Assembly: GCF_007754425.1 (NCBI RefSeq)
Contig: NZ_CP037452.1
Coordinates: forward strand, 4,687,164-4,751,163
Length of the DNA: 64,000 nt
DNA from: Gimesia fumaroli
GTDB taxonomy: Bacteria > Planctomycetota > Planctomycetia > Planctomycetales > Planctomycetaceae
Direction of reading: 5' to 3'
The notes under the pieces: model-generated
Told to the model about the DNA's origin: nothing
The model's input: only the letters and a program-made list of their open reading frames with translations
Databases searched by the model: none
In this document: piece by piece, positions 18,701-27,025 of the stretch
Layout of the letters: each line of letters begins with the position of its first letter
How positions within the stretch are numbered: position 1 is the first letter of the stretch
Position numbers and translations under genes: made by a program

Positions 18701-19266
18701 TACTCCTGTGCCAATAGTCTCAACCGCAACATCGCTAACCCCGGGTTGGGGGTATTCCGAATAATATCCAGCTGTTCTTTTAATTCGGGATGCGCTTTCT
18801 GAAATGTGACAATTTTTTCATCAGACGGTAAGCGGCTGCTGAGAATGAACCAGGCAATTGGTCGGTCGGCAGCATTCGCGGTGCTGATAATCGGCTGATC
18901 GGCATCTTCCGGATATTCCGGCACCTGCTGCAGACGAGAATTCACTTTCAGTAAGGCTTCGTCCATATTCGTCCCGACCAGAAATTCCAACGTGATCGAG
19001 CCTTTGGAATCAGCACTTTCCGAACTCAGTTTGGTAATTCCCTCGACACTTTTCAGCTGCTCTTCCTGTTCCAGAACAATTTCACGTTCGACTTCCTGGG
19101 GACTGGCTCCCGGCCAGCGCGTTTCCACAGTAATCGTCGGTCTCTGAACCTCGGGCGTTAATTGCATCGGCATGCGGATGAGTGCCACCAGTCCGAACAG
19201 AACGGTCATTAACACACCGACGGTCACTTTTACCGGATTGTGCACAATGGCATTAATCAAATTCAT
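15715..19266 (-). CDS. RND-family efflux transporter permease (HAE1/AcrB type)
   Basis: 1183 residues, longer than AcrB (about 1049). The inner-membrane pump shows the typical first helix (about 12-30), 'WPGASPQEVEREI', the 'GMLVDNAVVVLENIFR' helix-4 motif region and the second TM block ending in 'LGGLIVSTLFTLVLVPTLF'. GAGGA lies before the ATG. Between the first porter strands there is an extra segment of about 60 residues (about 147-205), absent from standard AcrB and rich in charged and Leu residues. The adaptor gene ends 12 bp upstream and a MarR regulator heads the group, so drug or metabolite export under MarR control is likely. No TolC-type channel gene is in the window. Substrate is unknown. 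Confidence 0.95.
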   Translation of the reverse strand: MNLINAIVHNPVKVTVGVLMTVLFGLVALIRMPMQLTPEVQRPTITVETRWPGASPQEVEREIVLEQEEQLKSVEGITKLSSESADSKGSITLEFLVGTNMDEALLKVNSRLQQVPEYPEDADQPIISTANAADRPIAWFILSSRLPSDEKIVTFQKAHPELKEQLDIIRNTPNPGLAMLRLRLLAQEYPEVRGGILPDEDLEVTKLRRFAEDEIEARFERVSGVSQSNVLGGLEDELQVVVDSEQLAARQLTIADVRRVLRGQNADTSAGDFWEGKRRWVVRTLGQFRNIEEVENQLLAVRDGAPVYVRDVAEVRLGYKKPDGLVRRFGESSIAINCVRETGANVLDIMDGLRVAVQDIDENILKPRGLQLVQVYDETDYIYSSVDLVKNNIFIGGALTMIVLMSFLHLGVRTLLVVPLIIITAVAATFISPWFFVVSLAFIIGAGFWFARGALVVGLAIPTSIIGTFLILGALGRSLNVISLAGLAFAVGMLVDNAVVVLENIFRRYSLGESPFQAAIKGTQEVWGAVLASTLTTIAVFLPVVFIQEEAGQLFQDIALAISAAVGLSLVVSMTLISTASARLLHKREGQDLEDVHAVSQEQAETDAAVKKNWLHRTLVGPIEGAGAAFVRMVVGVNHWIQSGLIRRLLVVGLLVGAAVGISWQLWPKVEYLPTGNRNLIFAILLPPPGYNLNQLMELGESVETDLRPYWDVDPNSEEAKKLDYPVIGDFFFVARGRQVFMGIRAFDSQRVGELIPLVQKAGMKLPGTFAVAKQSSLFERGLTGGRTIEVEIIGPDLQKLVGMGGQVLGQVKQMIPEAQVRPIPSLDLSSPEVHIQPKLVQAAEMGVSSADLGYTANALIDGAFAGDYYLGGDKIDLTIVGQSRHIQNTQDVKALSVATPMGSLVPLEALADVKITSGPEQVNHRERQRAITIEVSPPEAMALEDAMSQIQSEIVQPMRENGQLAGGYRIVLSGTADKLRDTWAALEFNVILALMITYLLMAALFESWLYPFVIIFSVPLGAVGGILGLSVLNLFMLQTLDVLTMLGFVILIGTVVNNPILIIHQSLNHINEDHMTPREAILESIRTRIRPIFMTTTTTVLGLLPLVLFPGSGSELYRGLGSVVLGGLIVSTLFTLVLVPTLFSLTMDAKQWGLNLLRPGVVKQTKPNAPPVEVEKQENVTV

Positions 19267-19278
19267 TGGACTTCCTCT

Positions 19279-20592
19279 TTAACCGTCTGTATTAATAGCT
19301 TTGGTTTTGGGTTCTGCATCGGGTGACATCACTTCGGTAATCACCACATCCTGCCCGGGTCGCAAGCGTTCATTTCCCCGAATGACAACATGCTCACCTC
19401 GTTTCAGGTTTCCTTTGACCTGGATCAGCCGTCCATTGGCAACTCCTACCTGAACAGGAACTGGGCGGGCTTTCCCATAATTTTTCTTATCAGGACTCGG
19501 ATCCACAACATAGATCATGGGAGTAGGGCCTCCCAGAACCAGCGCATCCTTGGAAACCAGCAGTGCCATTTGTTTAGCACCAGTTGGCAGTACGGCCCGT
19601 GCCAACATCCCTGATTTTAACAACGGACCATCTTTTGTAATCGTATTTTTTATTCGCACCTTAACTGGAAAAGTTCGGGCGCGGACATCGGCCTGAGGTA
19701 TGATCATCACAACGGTGCCGGTAAAAACCTGTTCCGGTATCGCGGGAACTTCCACGCGAACTTCCATCCCTAATCGTACATGAGGCACATGATTTTCCAG
19801 AACCTGAACCCGAACATCCACTTCGCCGAGCGCGATGACTTCTGCAACCAGCTCTCCTGAATTGACCCATTGACCGACTTCTGTGTGTTCTGCGACCACG
19901 TATCCATCAAAGGGGGTGATGATCGTATGCTTGACGACCTGACTTTCAAGTTTATCTACTAAAGCCTGTTGAATGGCGACCTGGGACTTTGCCTGGGCAA
20001 TTTTCTCCTTACGGGGCCCTTCTACCGCCAGCTCATAAGCGGCCTGTGCTTCCTGATATAATTCTTCTGCACGGATCGATTCGGAAACCACCTGTTGAAT
20101 GTCGTCGTCATTCACAGCTTTTCTTGCATACAACGATTCCAGTCGTTTGCGACGTTTCTGCTGATATTCACTATCCGCTTTCGCAGCCTGCATTAGTGCT
20201 TTGGCCCTTTTAATTTCATCAGGACGTGAGCCGTTCTCAAGTTCCGCCAGCTCGTGTTTCCGCAAATCCAGTTCGGCTTTCTCCGCGTCAACTTCGAGAT
20301 TGATCGTATTTGTCAACAACTGTGCCAGCGGTTGTTTCGCTCGAACGAAGTCCCCTTCGTTTACCGGAAACTCAGCAACCCGCCCTCCAACAGCAGACCC
20401 GATGGCGCTGCGTTTGATCGGCAAAACGGTCCCCACAAACGTCTGCCCCGATGCGGTCTCACGCTCAATAATTTCTGCCACCCCCACAGTCGCCGGACCG
20501 CGCTGTGCCATGAGTTGCCCTGAGAACAGAGCACACACACAAATCGATGCAACAAGACTGGTTGCTACTCTCATAAGAATCCTCAACGTCAT
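19279..20592 (-). CDS. RND efflux periplasmic adaptor (HlyD/MFP family)
   Basis: 437 residues with an N-terminal signal peptide (about 1-29, ending LMAQ). The lipoyl-like half 'GGRVAEFPVNEGDFVRAKQPL' (about 69-92) is followed by a long helical hairpin (about 98-215, Ala/Glu/Lys rich). The second lipoyl half 'ITPFDGYVVAEHTEVGQWV' comes next, then a beta-barrel and a membrane-proximal domain (about 250-420). It bridges the pump at 15715-19266 to an outer-membrane channel. It sits 53 bp after the MarR gene and 12 bp before the pump, forming a clear operon. Confidence 0.93.
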   Translation of the reverse strand: MTLRILMRVATSLVASICVCALFSGQLMAQRGPATVGVAEIIERETASGQTFVGTVLPIKRSAIGSAVGGRVAEFPVNEGDFVRAKQPLAQLLTNTINLEVDAEKAELDLRKHELAELENGSRPDEIKRAKALMQAAKADSEYQQKRRKRLESLYARKAVNDDDIQQVVSESIRAEELYQEAQAAYELAVEGPRKEKIAQAKSQVAIQQALVDKLESQVVKHTIITPFDGYVVAEHTEVGQWVNSGELVAEVIALGEVDVRVQVLENHVPHVRLGMEVRVEVPAIPEQVFTGTVVMIIPQADVRARTFPVKVRIKNTITKDGPLLKSGMLARAVLPTGAKQMALLVSKDALVLGGPTPMIYVVDPSPDKKNYGKARPVPVQVGVANGRLIQVKGNLKRGEHVVIRGNERLRPGQDVVITEVMSPDAEPKTKAINTDG

Positions 20593-20645
20593 ATTAAGTG
20601 TTTGTCCGCAGTCATCACCGCAGTCGTTCTTTGTTATTTTCTCTG

Positions 20646-21137
20646 TTAAACGATCTCTACTTCTGAAACTTTCACTCCCAGGTTTTCCTGCACTTGCATT
20701 AACAGTGACTTTAAAGTCTCTACCTGTTCCGCCGTCATACCTTGTGTTGCTTTTTTTCGAAGTCGCTTCAGACAGGCCACCATTTGTGACCAGATCGGCC
20801 TCGCTTCCGGCAACACTTTCACAACCTTGCGGCGACGATCCTCTAGATCACTATCGCGTTTGATCCACTGATCCCGTTCCATCCGATCCAGAATACGAAC
20901 CAGCGTCGGAGGTTCAATCATCATGCGTTCGGCTAACTCCACTTGAGAAAGTGGTCCTTCGTAAACCAGCCAGCCAATGACCTGAAACTGACGAAATGTA
21001 ATTCCGTATGGCATCAATTCCTGATTCAACGCATCCTGATAGAAGTGCGATGTAATGGTGATCCAATATCCCACACTTTCTTCAAAGTCATACTGTAACA
21101 TCAGTTCCTCCTCTGGAGTGAAACGCCCTTGATTCAT
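20646..21137 (-). CDS. MarR-family transcriptional regulator
   Basis: 163 residues with the MarR winged-helix core: 'ITFRQFQVIGWLVYEGPLSQVELAERM' (helix-turn-helix), recognition helix 'PPTLVRILDRMERDQWIKR', and the wing 'DLEDRRRKVVKVLPEA' with the conserved D-x-R-R. It is the first gene of the efflux operon and by analogy represses it until a phenolic or antibiotic-like ligand binds. An odd palindrome overlaps the ribosome-site region just upstream (21146-21156). The start ATG at 21137 fits the family length. Confidence 0.92.
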   Translation of the reverse strand: MNQGRFTPEEELMLQYDFEESVGYWITITSHFYQDALNQELMPYGITFRQFQVIGWLVYEGPLSQVELAERMMIEPPTLVRILDRMERDQWIKRDSDLEDRRRKVVKVLPEARPIWSQMVACLKRLRKKATQGMTAEQVETLKSLLMQVQENLGVKVSEVEIV

Positions 21138-21145
21138 TAGCCAGA

Positions 21146-21156
21146 CTAATTATTAG
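21146..21156. promoter_or_regulatory. candidate MarR operator
   Basis: CTAAT-T-ATTAG is a perfect odd palindrome 8 bases upstream of the MarR start codon and downstream of a candidate promoter, where an autorepressor would be expected to bind. Assignment to MarR is inference. Confidence 0.35.
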
Positions 21157-21160
21157 CCCT

Positions 21161-21190
21161 GTTATACTATCTGAACAAGCCCAATCGCAA
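21161..21190 (-). promoter_or_regulatory. candidate sigma-70 promoter of the MarR-RND operon
   Basis: Reading the minus strand, TTGCGA (21190-21185) is followed after 18 bases by TATAAC (21166-21161), with the MarR ATG 24 bases further on. The boxes are imperfect but the spacing is acceptable. Confidence 0.35.
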
Positions 21191-21341
21191 GACCTAATTA
21201 ATCTGCTGTAGAGGCTTTACCTCGATTTACAGAAACGCATGGGTACAAGCCGGTATATTTCCAGCCTGAGCAAAGGACAGAGGCATGGTATCGAAGGATA
21301 GAATAAGCGTTAAATCGAAGTAGACACTTATTTTATGAGAA

Positions 21342-22574
21342 TCAAAACGCGTTAGCCGGTTTTGATTGCTCCGCTTCTGCATTGGGGGCACTGGCGAGAT
21401 TCAAGACACAACGGAATCCGACATCAGCAGGAGGTGTCCGCATATTCTCACCGCTCCGTTTCCAGACTTCCCAGGATTTTTGATTTCCACGCACCACTCG
21501 CATACTGGGAACAACGGGGCGTCTGGGGCCAGTCCAGCCACGAACGACACCTGCATCCGACAGGGCCAGTGCAGCCTGATAGGCATTCTGGGAATACCAG
21601 TCATCACACCATTCGCGTGCGTTACCAGCCAAATCCATTACGCCATACGGGCTTTGATCTCCGAGAAATGTACCCACCGGATCAATTTGTCCCGGAAGAC
21701 GTGTCTTCTGCCACAACGCACGCCCATTCCCCCACGGATATTGAAAACCGCTCTCACCACGAGCCGCTTTTTCCCACTGCGTTTCGTGTGGTAGTTGTTT
21801 TCCCATCGTCCGTGCATAATTCAAAGCGTCAGTATACGAGACTCCCATCGCGGGAAAATCAGCAGGCTGACCGTCGTTTTCTGCAGGCTCGGGAATCTTG
21901 CCTTTTTCTGCAATCATTTCTGAACGCCAGCGTCGATATTTTTCGAGAGTGACTTCATGTACGTCAATATAAAACGCATCCTGGTAGATAGTGAATTCCG
22001 GACTGGTATTCTTCTCACCATTCGTCACGCCCTGCACCGAGACCCCGGCCGGAACCAGAACCATCTCACTGTAATCGCGCTCACAGCGAATCCGCTTTGG
22101 GAGCCCCCGGTCAGAATAACCGGCTTCTTTAACAGCCGAAAACCCTTTCGGTAATTTAAAAGATGAGTCAGCCGCCGGCTGCTCTGCTTGCGCAACGTTT
22201 TTGACAACTTTAAATGTTGTTGAATTAATCTCTGGTTTCTCAGGAAACATCACAGCGACCTGCTCGGTTGCCTGATAGGGAACCCCTGTTTTTTTTACTT
22301 CGAAATTGTGAATGTAATCTACGACTTCAAACATATCATCCGGATTGCCTGCCAATTCCGGTTGTTTCGCTTTCACTTTTTTCTTTTTACGAGCCACCGA
22401 TTTCGAAGGCTTCATTTTCGGCGCACGCATTTGAGAACTCGATGTGTCCCTCAATGGCTTCTGAGATGGTTGCACGACAGGCTGATCTTCACTACAGCCG
22501 ACGGTGAGCAGCAAAATGACTCCCGTCAGGGTAAAGAATATGACTTCACTCTGTTTTGGATTTCGCAACATCAT
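21342..22574 (-). CDS. FGE/SUMF1-fold lipoprotein (probably not a formylglycine oxidase)
   Basis: Start moved to the ATG at 22574 (410 residues): this gives a lipoprotein signal 'VIFFTLTGVILLLTVGC' with a lipobox cysteine. The longer frame from 22697 would overlap the upstream gene. A Lys-rich linker follows (KKKKVKAK), then the FGE-sulfatase domain (about 165-400) with 'VPAGVSVQGV', 'FYIDVHEVTLEKYRRW', 'FPAMGVSYTDALNYARTMG', 'LPHETQWEKAARG', 'YPWGNG', 'VMDLAGNAREWCDDWY' and 'ADVGFRC'. The copper-binding cysteine pair of true formylglycine-generating enzymes, expected just after 'RVVRG', is absent (NQKSWEVWKRSG). It is therefore likely a structural or ligand-binding FGE-fold protein. Confidence 0.88.
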   Translation of the reverse strand: MMLRNPKQSEVIFFTLTGVILLLTVGCSEDQPVVQPSQKPLRDTSSSQMRAPKMKPSKSVARKKKKVKAKQPELAGNPDDMFEVVDYIHNFEVKKTGVPYQATEQVAVMFPEKPEINSTTFKVVKNVAQAEQPAADSSFKLPKGFSAVKEAGYSDRGLPKRIRCERDYSEMVLVPAGVSVQGVTNGEKNTSPEFTIYQDAFYIDVHEVTLEKYRRWRSEMIAEKGKIPEPAENDGQPADFPAMGVSYTDALNYARTMGKQLPHETQWEKAARGESGFQYPWGNGRALWQKTRLPGQIDPVGTFLGDQSPYGVMDLAGNAREWCDDWYSQNAYQAALALSDAGVVRGWTGPRRPVVPSMRVVRGNQKSWEVWKRSGENMRTPPADVGFRCVLNLASAPNAEAEQSKPANAF

Positions 22575-22671
22575 CAGCACCAACTTGTTCAGACTTATTA
22601 AAAACAGAACTTTCTTACCCTTGATTTTATCATCCCTGAAACTGAATAACAGCCTTTTCAGAAAATTCTGA

Positions 22672-24009
22672 TCAGAATGACTCTTGAACGGATTCAATCA
22701 GTAGTTGCTCGAAATCCTGCATTTCAGCACATTGACGTGCAATCTGAGGGTGTGCAAAGACGCGAACCCGTTTGACAAAATCATCAAACTGTTTTCGAGC
22801 CAGGGTATCTACGACAGGCGAGACAATATGTAATGGCTGGTATCTCGCTTCGCGCGCCGAATAAATTTGGACATCAAATTCTACTTCACGATGCGTGGGT
22901 GGTGCATCAATCAGGATATCAGTTGAAGCGACCGTCTGATTCAAACGCTGTGCAAGCCGTCGCGCCAGATTCTCGCTCCACTTGACGAGTGATGAGATCG
23001 GCTGATGCGCGATGAGTTCAAATACATCAGCCGATTCATAAAAACTGAATTCAGCGACCCGCTTATACAATAACCGTTTTGTACTGAAAATGCCTTCCAC
23101 GAGCCGTTCGCAGTCGGTCCCTTTGGCCTCCGCGCGTAACACAGAAATGGAGTCTGCTTCGGTCAACTTAAAATAGTCCGTCAGATCCAGCTTGGGATAT
23201 AGATGGAAAAACGCACGCGCAAACATCGTACTGGCTGAACGGACTGCGTGATGCCAATAGACTTCGCTGAACATCACATAACGGGCAAACACCATCAACT
23301 CAGCCGCGGTTTTTCCTTTCGATCCAATGGCCAGTCCGTCGCCTGCTTCGTTGACCATCAGTGAATGGATTAAACGATTTTTATCAAAATTACGTCCATA
23401 AGGCACACCAGCATGCAGGCTGTCCCGATCCAGATAGTCCATCTTGTCAATGTCTATAGGGCCGGATAATATCGATCGAACCAGTCGCATCTCTGTCGTA
23501 TCAGATTTCGGAACTAAAATATCCAGAACCTCTTCCGGCTCAATGCCCCATTCCGACTTCAAGATGACTGCCAGTTCATGCCCTTCTGACAGAAATTCCC
23601 GCGCAAACTTTTCATGCCGGGGAATGCCTTCAAGTGACATGTCTTCAATCAAATGACAGAATGCCCAATGACCAATATCGTGTAATAATGCCGCAGCAAT
23701 CAGCACCTCAGCCGTATGTACGTCAATGATCGCGGCAAACCGGACATCTTTTCCCAACTGCCACAGATACTGTAGCGCATTATGATAAACGCCTAATGCA
23801 TGCTCGAAGCGGGTATGTGTTGCACCGGGATAAACCTGCGCCGAAAACCCCAACTGAGTAATATGCGACAAACGGCGAAACTCTTCCGTATCGACGAGCG
23901 CACGCACGCGTTTCGTAAAGGGAACATCCTGCTGATAGGGAATGCGAACCAGACCACTGCCTGACTGTAAATTGGAAAGTTCAGGTATCTCTACATAAGG
24001 ATGGTTCAT
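22672..24009 (-). CDS. HD-domain phosphohydrolase (COG1078, dGTPase/SAMHD1-like)
   Basis: 445 residues. The N-terminal half carries the HD metal site: 'THTRFEHALGVYHNAL' (first His, about 63), 'ALLHDIGHWAFCH' (His-Asp pair, about 112) and 'DYLDRDSLHAG' with the distal Asp. The order and spacing match COG1078, the family related to dNTP triphosphohydrolases. Expected action is hydrolysis of a phosphoester in a nucleotide. It is followed by the FGE-fold lipoprotein gene and preceded, 37 bp away, by a deoxyribosyltransferase-like gene, which suggests nucleotide turnover. Exact substrate is not readable from sequence. Confidence 0.88.
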   Translation of the reverse strand: MNHPYVEIPELSNLQSGSGLVRIPYQQDVPFTKRVRALVDTEEFRRLSHITQLGFSAQVYPGATHTRFEHALGVYHNALQYLWQLGKDVRFAAIIDVHTAEVLIAAALLHDIGHWAFCHLIEDMSLEGIPRHEKFAREFLSEGHELAVILKSEWGIEPEEVLDILVPKSDTTEMRLVRSILSGPIDIDKMDYLDRDSLHAGVPYGRNFDKNRLIHSLMVNEAGDGLAIGSKGKTAAELMVFARYVMFSEVYWHHAVRSASTMFARAFFHLYPKLDLTDYFKLTEADSISVLRAEAKGTDCERLVEGIFSTKRLLYKRVAEFSFYESADVFELIAHQPISSLVKWSENLARRLAQRLNQTVASTDILIDAPPTHREVEFDVQIYSAREARYQPLHIVSPVVDTLARKQFDDFVKRVRVFAHPQIARQCAEMQDFEQLLIESVQESF

Positions 24010-24046
24010 AAAGCATCAATCAATGTTACGATATTCGTTTCGTGGT

Positions 24047-24715
24047 TCAGGCTAATAGTGTTGAACGATCATTGGGAGCGAACAACTCTTCCACGACCGT
24101 CGCAATCATGGCGTTATCTTCCTGCGCCCCCTCAGAACACATTGCATCCCACAAAACACGCCCCGCCTGGACGGCCCGTTGCACCTTTACAGGTAATAAC
24201 GTGCTTTGAACAGAAGGACGCAGCCCTTGATTCTGAATCGCTTCCGACAATAAGTTAGGAATCAAATCGATCTGATCAACCGATTCAAAATCGACCATTC
24301 CCACGAGAAGTGGATTCACGCGGCCCTGAATCAAAGACCGAACATCGTCCTGATACGCAATCAAAGGCTTTCCCAGAATCCAGGCCATGGCTGCTTCTGA
24401 AACCGCACCTTCATCAGGCGTCCGACCGTTCAGATTCCAGACCATCGCTTCACACTCCTCAACCAGCTGATACACATCCAGCGCAAAAATGGCTTCATGT
24501 AAAAACTGCGCTGCCATAGGCGTATCCCAGTTCCGTTCCACAAGCACATCCAGTACCAGACGAAACTCCATACCATCCCGGTGAGGTAAGTAAACTTGAT
24601 ATCCGTTTTTTGTTAACTGATCGGCAATGGCCGTCATCTCTTCGCGTTCAGAACGATTAAATAACGGGCCAGCGCAGTAAACGCGAATCTGCTCATCAGA
24701 ATGTTTCATGGTCAA
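24047..24715 (-). CDS. nucleoside 2-deoxyribosyltransferase-like protein
   Basis: 222 residues. N-terminal 'IRVYCAGPLFNRSE' and the central 'DVYQLVEECEAMVWNLNGRTPDEGAVSEAAMAW' motif match the nucleoside 2-deoxyribosyltransferase family. The Glu of 'DEGAVSEAAMA' is the expected nucleophile and the Asp-x-Gly the nearby ligand. 'GKPLIAYQDD' follows as in the family. The role would be base exchange or hydrolysis of deoxynucleosides or related N-glycosides. Its place before an HD phosphohydrolase gene hints at a two-step nucleotide salvage or clean-up unit. The C-terminal 60 residues are not recognised. Confidence 0.83.
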   Translation of the reverse strand: MTMKHSDEQIRVYCAGPLFNRSEREEMTAIADQLTKNGYQVYLPHRDGMEFRLVLDVLVERNWDTPMAAQFLHEAIFALDVYQLVEECEAMVWNLNGRTPDEGAVSEAAMAWILGKPLIAYQDDVRSLIQGRVNPLLVGMVDFESVDQIDLIPNLLSEAIQNQGLRPSVQSTLLPVKVQRAVQAGRVLWDAMCSEGAQEDNAMIATVVEELFAPNDRSTLLA

Positions 24716-24910
24716 ACCTGTAATGCTTCCCTGCTGCTAGAAAACCATTTAGAATATTGTTTAGATGGGGTCCTGCAAGTTATTGTAGCAATACCCCGAT
24801 TTTTTTCACCCAAACCAGATTCTTTTCAGCTTTCTTCTCTAAAATTCGTAATCTGAATCGCCTATCTTGTCATCTTCAGAGTGAGTGTACCGGAATCCAG
24901 ATCGAAATTC

Positions 24911-27025
24911 ATGAATCAAAATACGATAGCATCATCCCAATTTGACAGCCGCCGATTCACATACGGTCTGCTCTGTGTTCTGCTGGGAAGTGGTACGGTC
25001 ACTCTGGCAGTGCAATCCATTTTCAGCAATCTGGATATTGCCACCTTATATGTCAGCTCCGATCTGTGGCAGAGTCTCATTCCGGCCTGGTCCGGTCAGG
25101 TCGAACCGGCAACGCGATCCGCAATCATCCCCTTTTTTCCCCTCATGGGTTACCTGATACTCGCTGCCTGCGGGACCTGGGTTTGTGGTGCGTTGCTGAT
25201 ATCTAAAATAAATCACTGTCCATTCAGAATTACTTTAGCGGAGTGGGGCTGGAACGGATATCGCTGGTGGCTACTGCCAGGCGCGTGGGAAATACTCCGC
25301 ATTGCCGCCTTCATTCTTGGCTGGACTGGTGCAGAAAGTCTGCTGCTCGCAACATCACAATTCTGGTTTTCCGTCGCCATTGCCGGCTGGATGGCTGCCT
25401 TTGCTTCATTGCTTATCCCGGTTTCCCTATTGGATTCTGAACTGGAAGCCGGAGTGGCAAAAGAAGACCGCAAAATCGCAATTCCCTTTTCTGCCTGGAT
25501 GATGATGGCACTGTTTGTGATACTGTTCACCTTCATGAACTGGCGACTGTATGAAGGCATGCTGGTGCCCCACGGCGACTCTGCCATGTACGAAGAACAC
25601 CTCTGGAATGTGTCGCATGGAAAAGGCTTTCGCAGCTATCTGGACCAGGGACTCTTCTGGGGCGAGCACATTCAATTTATTCATCTGTTCCTACTTCCGC
25701 TCTATCTGATCTGGCCATCACACTTGATGTTGGAATTGTGCGAAACACTGGCACTAGCTACGGGAGTGATCCCCTTATATCGCATGGCTGTGCGCCACAG
25801 TCGTTCGACGACCATAGGCAAGGCCATGGTGGCTGCATATTTGTGCTACTTTCCGCTGCAGTTTCTCGACATCGCAATCGACCTGAAAACATTTCGTCCG
25901 ATTTCGTTCGGGGTCCCCCTGCTACTGTTTGCACTGGAAGCGATCGAATTAAAACGCTGGAAGACGACAGTCGTACTTCTATTGTTCACATTAACCGCCA
26001 AAGAAGACTACGCTATCATTCTCGGACCGCTGGGGCTCTGGATTGCCTGGCAGCAATGGTCCATGCGAAAACAGGAAAGTGCTACCACCAAACCGAACTT
26101 TCTGAAAACCGTCGCGCCGGGTGTCGGCCTTTCTCTGTTTGCGGTGCTCTATCTGGGATTCGTTGTGAAAGTCGCCATCCCGTGGTTTCGTAGCGGCGAA
26201 CAGGTGCATTACGTCGGCTACTTCAGCAAATTTGGGAACTCACTCGGCGAGGTCGTTCAGAATATTTTATTCAACCCCGCACTACTGCTGGGCGAACTGT
26301 TTCGGCCCGATACTTTTATCTACGGGCTGGCTCTCATTGTTCCATTGGGATTTCTACCACTGTTTTCGCCAAGCCGAATCTTGGTGGCGGCACCGATTTT
26401 TGGATTACTTTGTCTGAATGAATTAGCCCACGATCCCCGCCACCACTTTCATGCACCGATTGTTCCCATTCTCTGTTGGGCTGCAGCGTTTGGTGTGGGT
26501 AATATTCCCTCGTTCCTTGAACGCTGGAAAGGGAAAATCAAACCAGCGACAACACAAACGTTTGCCATGCATTTCCTCTGGTCCTCGGCCATCGCCACAG
26601 GTATCTTCTTCAGCCTGGGACCACTGGGCCTGGTTTTCTGGGATTCCGGTTCCGCCTGGTACTGGCAGAGGCTGTATGTCCCCGGCGAACGAGCCAGGCA
26701 GTTTGAGAAAGTGGCGCCTCTGATACCGTCTGACAGCAAAGTCGCATCAACCGATTTCGTTCATCCCCGCTTCACGCACCATGCACGCTCATACGACTAC
26801 AGCAATTACAAGCGAAAGGTCAACGAGTACCAGTCAGGAGTGCCCGCAGATACTGATTTCATCGTCATTGACACACAACACCCCTATAGCGAAATCAAAA
26901 CTCCTGATCAGGTCCCCGAATTTCGCGAACACCCCGACCAATGGGAACTGATCCCAGACGAAACAAACGGCTATTTCATCATCCTGAAACGGAAACCGGT
27001 ACCTGAGTCTGAATTGAAGGATTGA
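24911..27025 (+). CDS. DUF2079 polytopic membrane protein
   Basis: 704 residues from the ATG at 24911; an in-frame GTG at 24881 is possible, and neither has a good ribosome site. About 11-13 hydrophobic spans are seen. The DUF2079 core includes 'HGDSAMYEEHLWNVSHGKGF' (about 215) with a conserved Asp in the first loop, 'IQFIHLFLLPLYLIWPSH', and 'DIAIDLKTFRPISFGVPL'. The family resembles glycosyltransferase-C membrane enzymes (PMT-like), so a lipid-linked sugar transfer role is possible but unproven. The C-terminal 120 residues form an extracytoplasmic soluble domain. Confidence 0.85.
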   Translation: MNQNTIASSQFDSRRFTYGLLCVLLGSGTVTLAVQSIFSNLDIATLYVSSDLWQSLIPAWSGQVEPATRSAIIPFFPLMGYLILAACGTWVCGALLISKINHCPFRITLAEWGWNGYRWWLLPGAWEILRIAAFILGWTGAESLLLATSQFWFSVAIAGWMAAFASLLIPVSLLDSELEAGVAKEDRKIAIPFSAWMMMALFVILFTFMNWRLYEGMLVPHGDSAMYEEHLWNVSHGKGFRSYLDQGLFWGEHIQFIHLFLLPLYLIWPSHLMLELCETLALATGVIPLYRMAVRHSRSTTIGKAMVAAYLCYFPLQFLDIAIDLKTFRPISFGVPLLLFALEAIELKRWKTTVVLLLFTLTAKEDYAIILGPLGLWIAWQQWSMRKQESATTKPNFLKTVAPGVGLSLFAVLYLGFVVKVAIPWFRSGEQVHYVGYFSKFGNSLGEVVQNILFNPALLLGELFRPDTFIYGLALIVPLGFLPLFSPSRILVAAPIFGLLCLNELAHDPRHHFHAPIVPILCWAAAFGVGNIPSFLERWKGKIKPATTQTFAMHFLWSSAIATGIFFSLGPLGLVFWDSGSAWYWQRLYVPGERARQFEKVAPLIPSDSKVASTDFVHPRFTHHARSYDYSNYKRKVNEYQSGVPADTDFIVIDTQHPYSEIKTPDQVPEFREHPDQWELIPDETNGYFIILKRKPVPESELKD

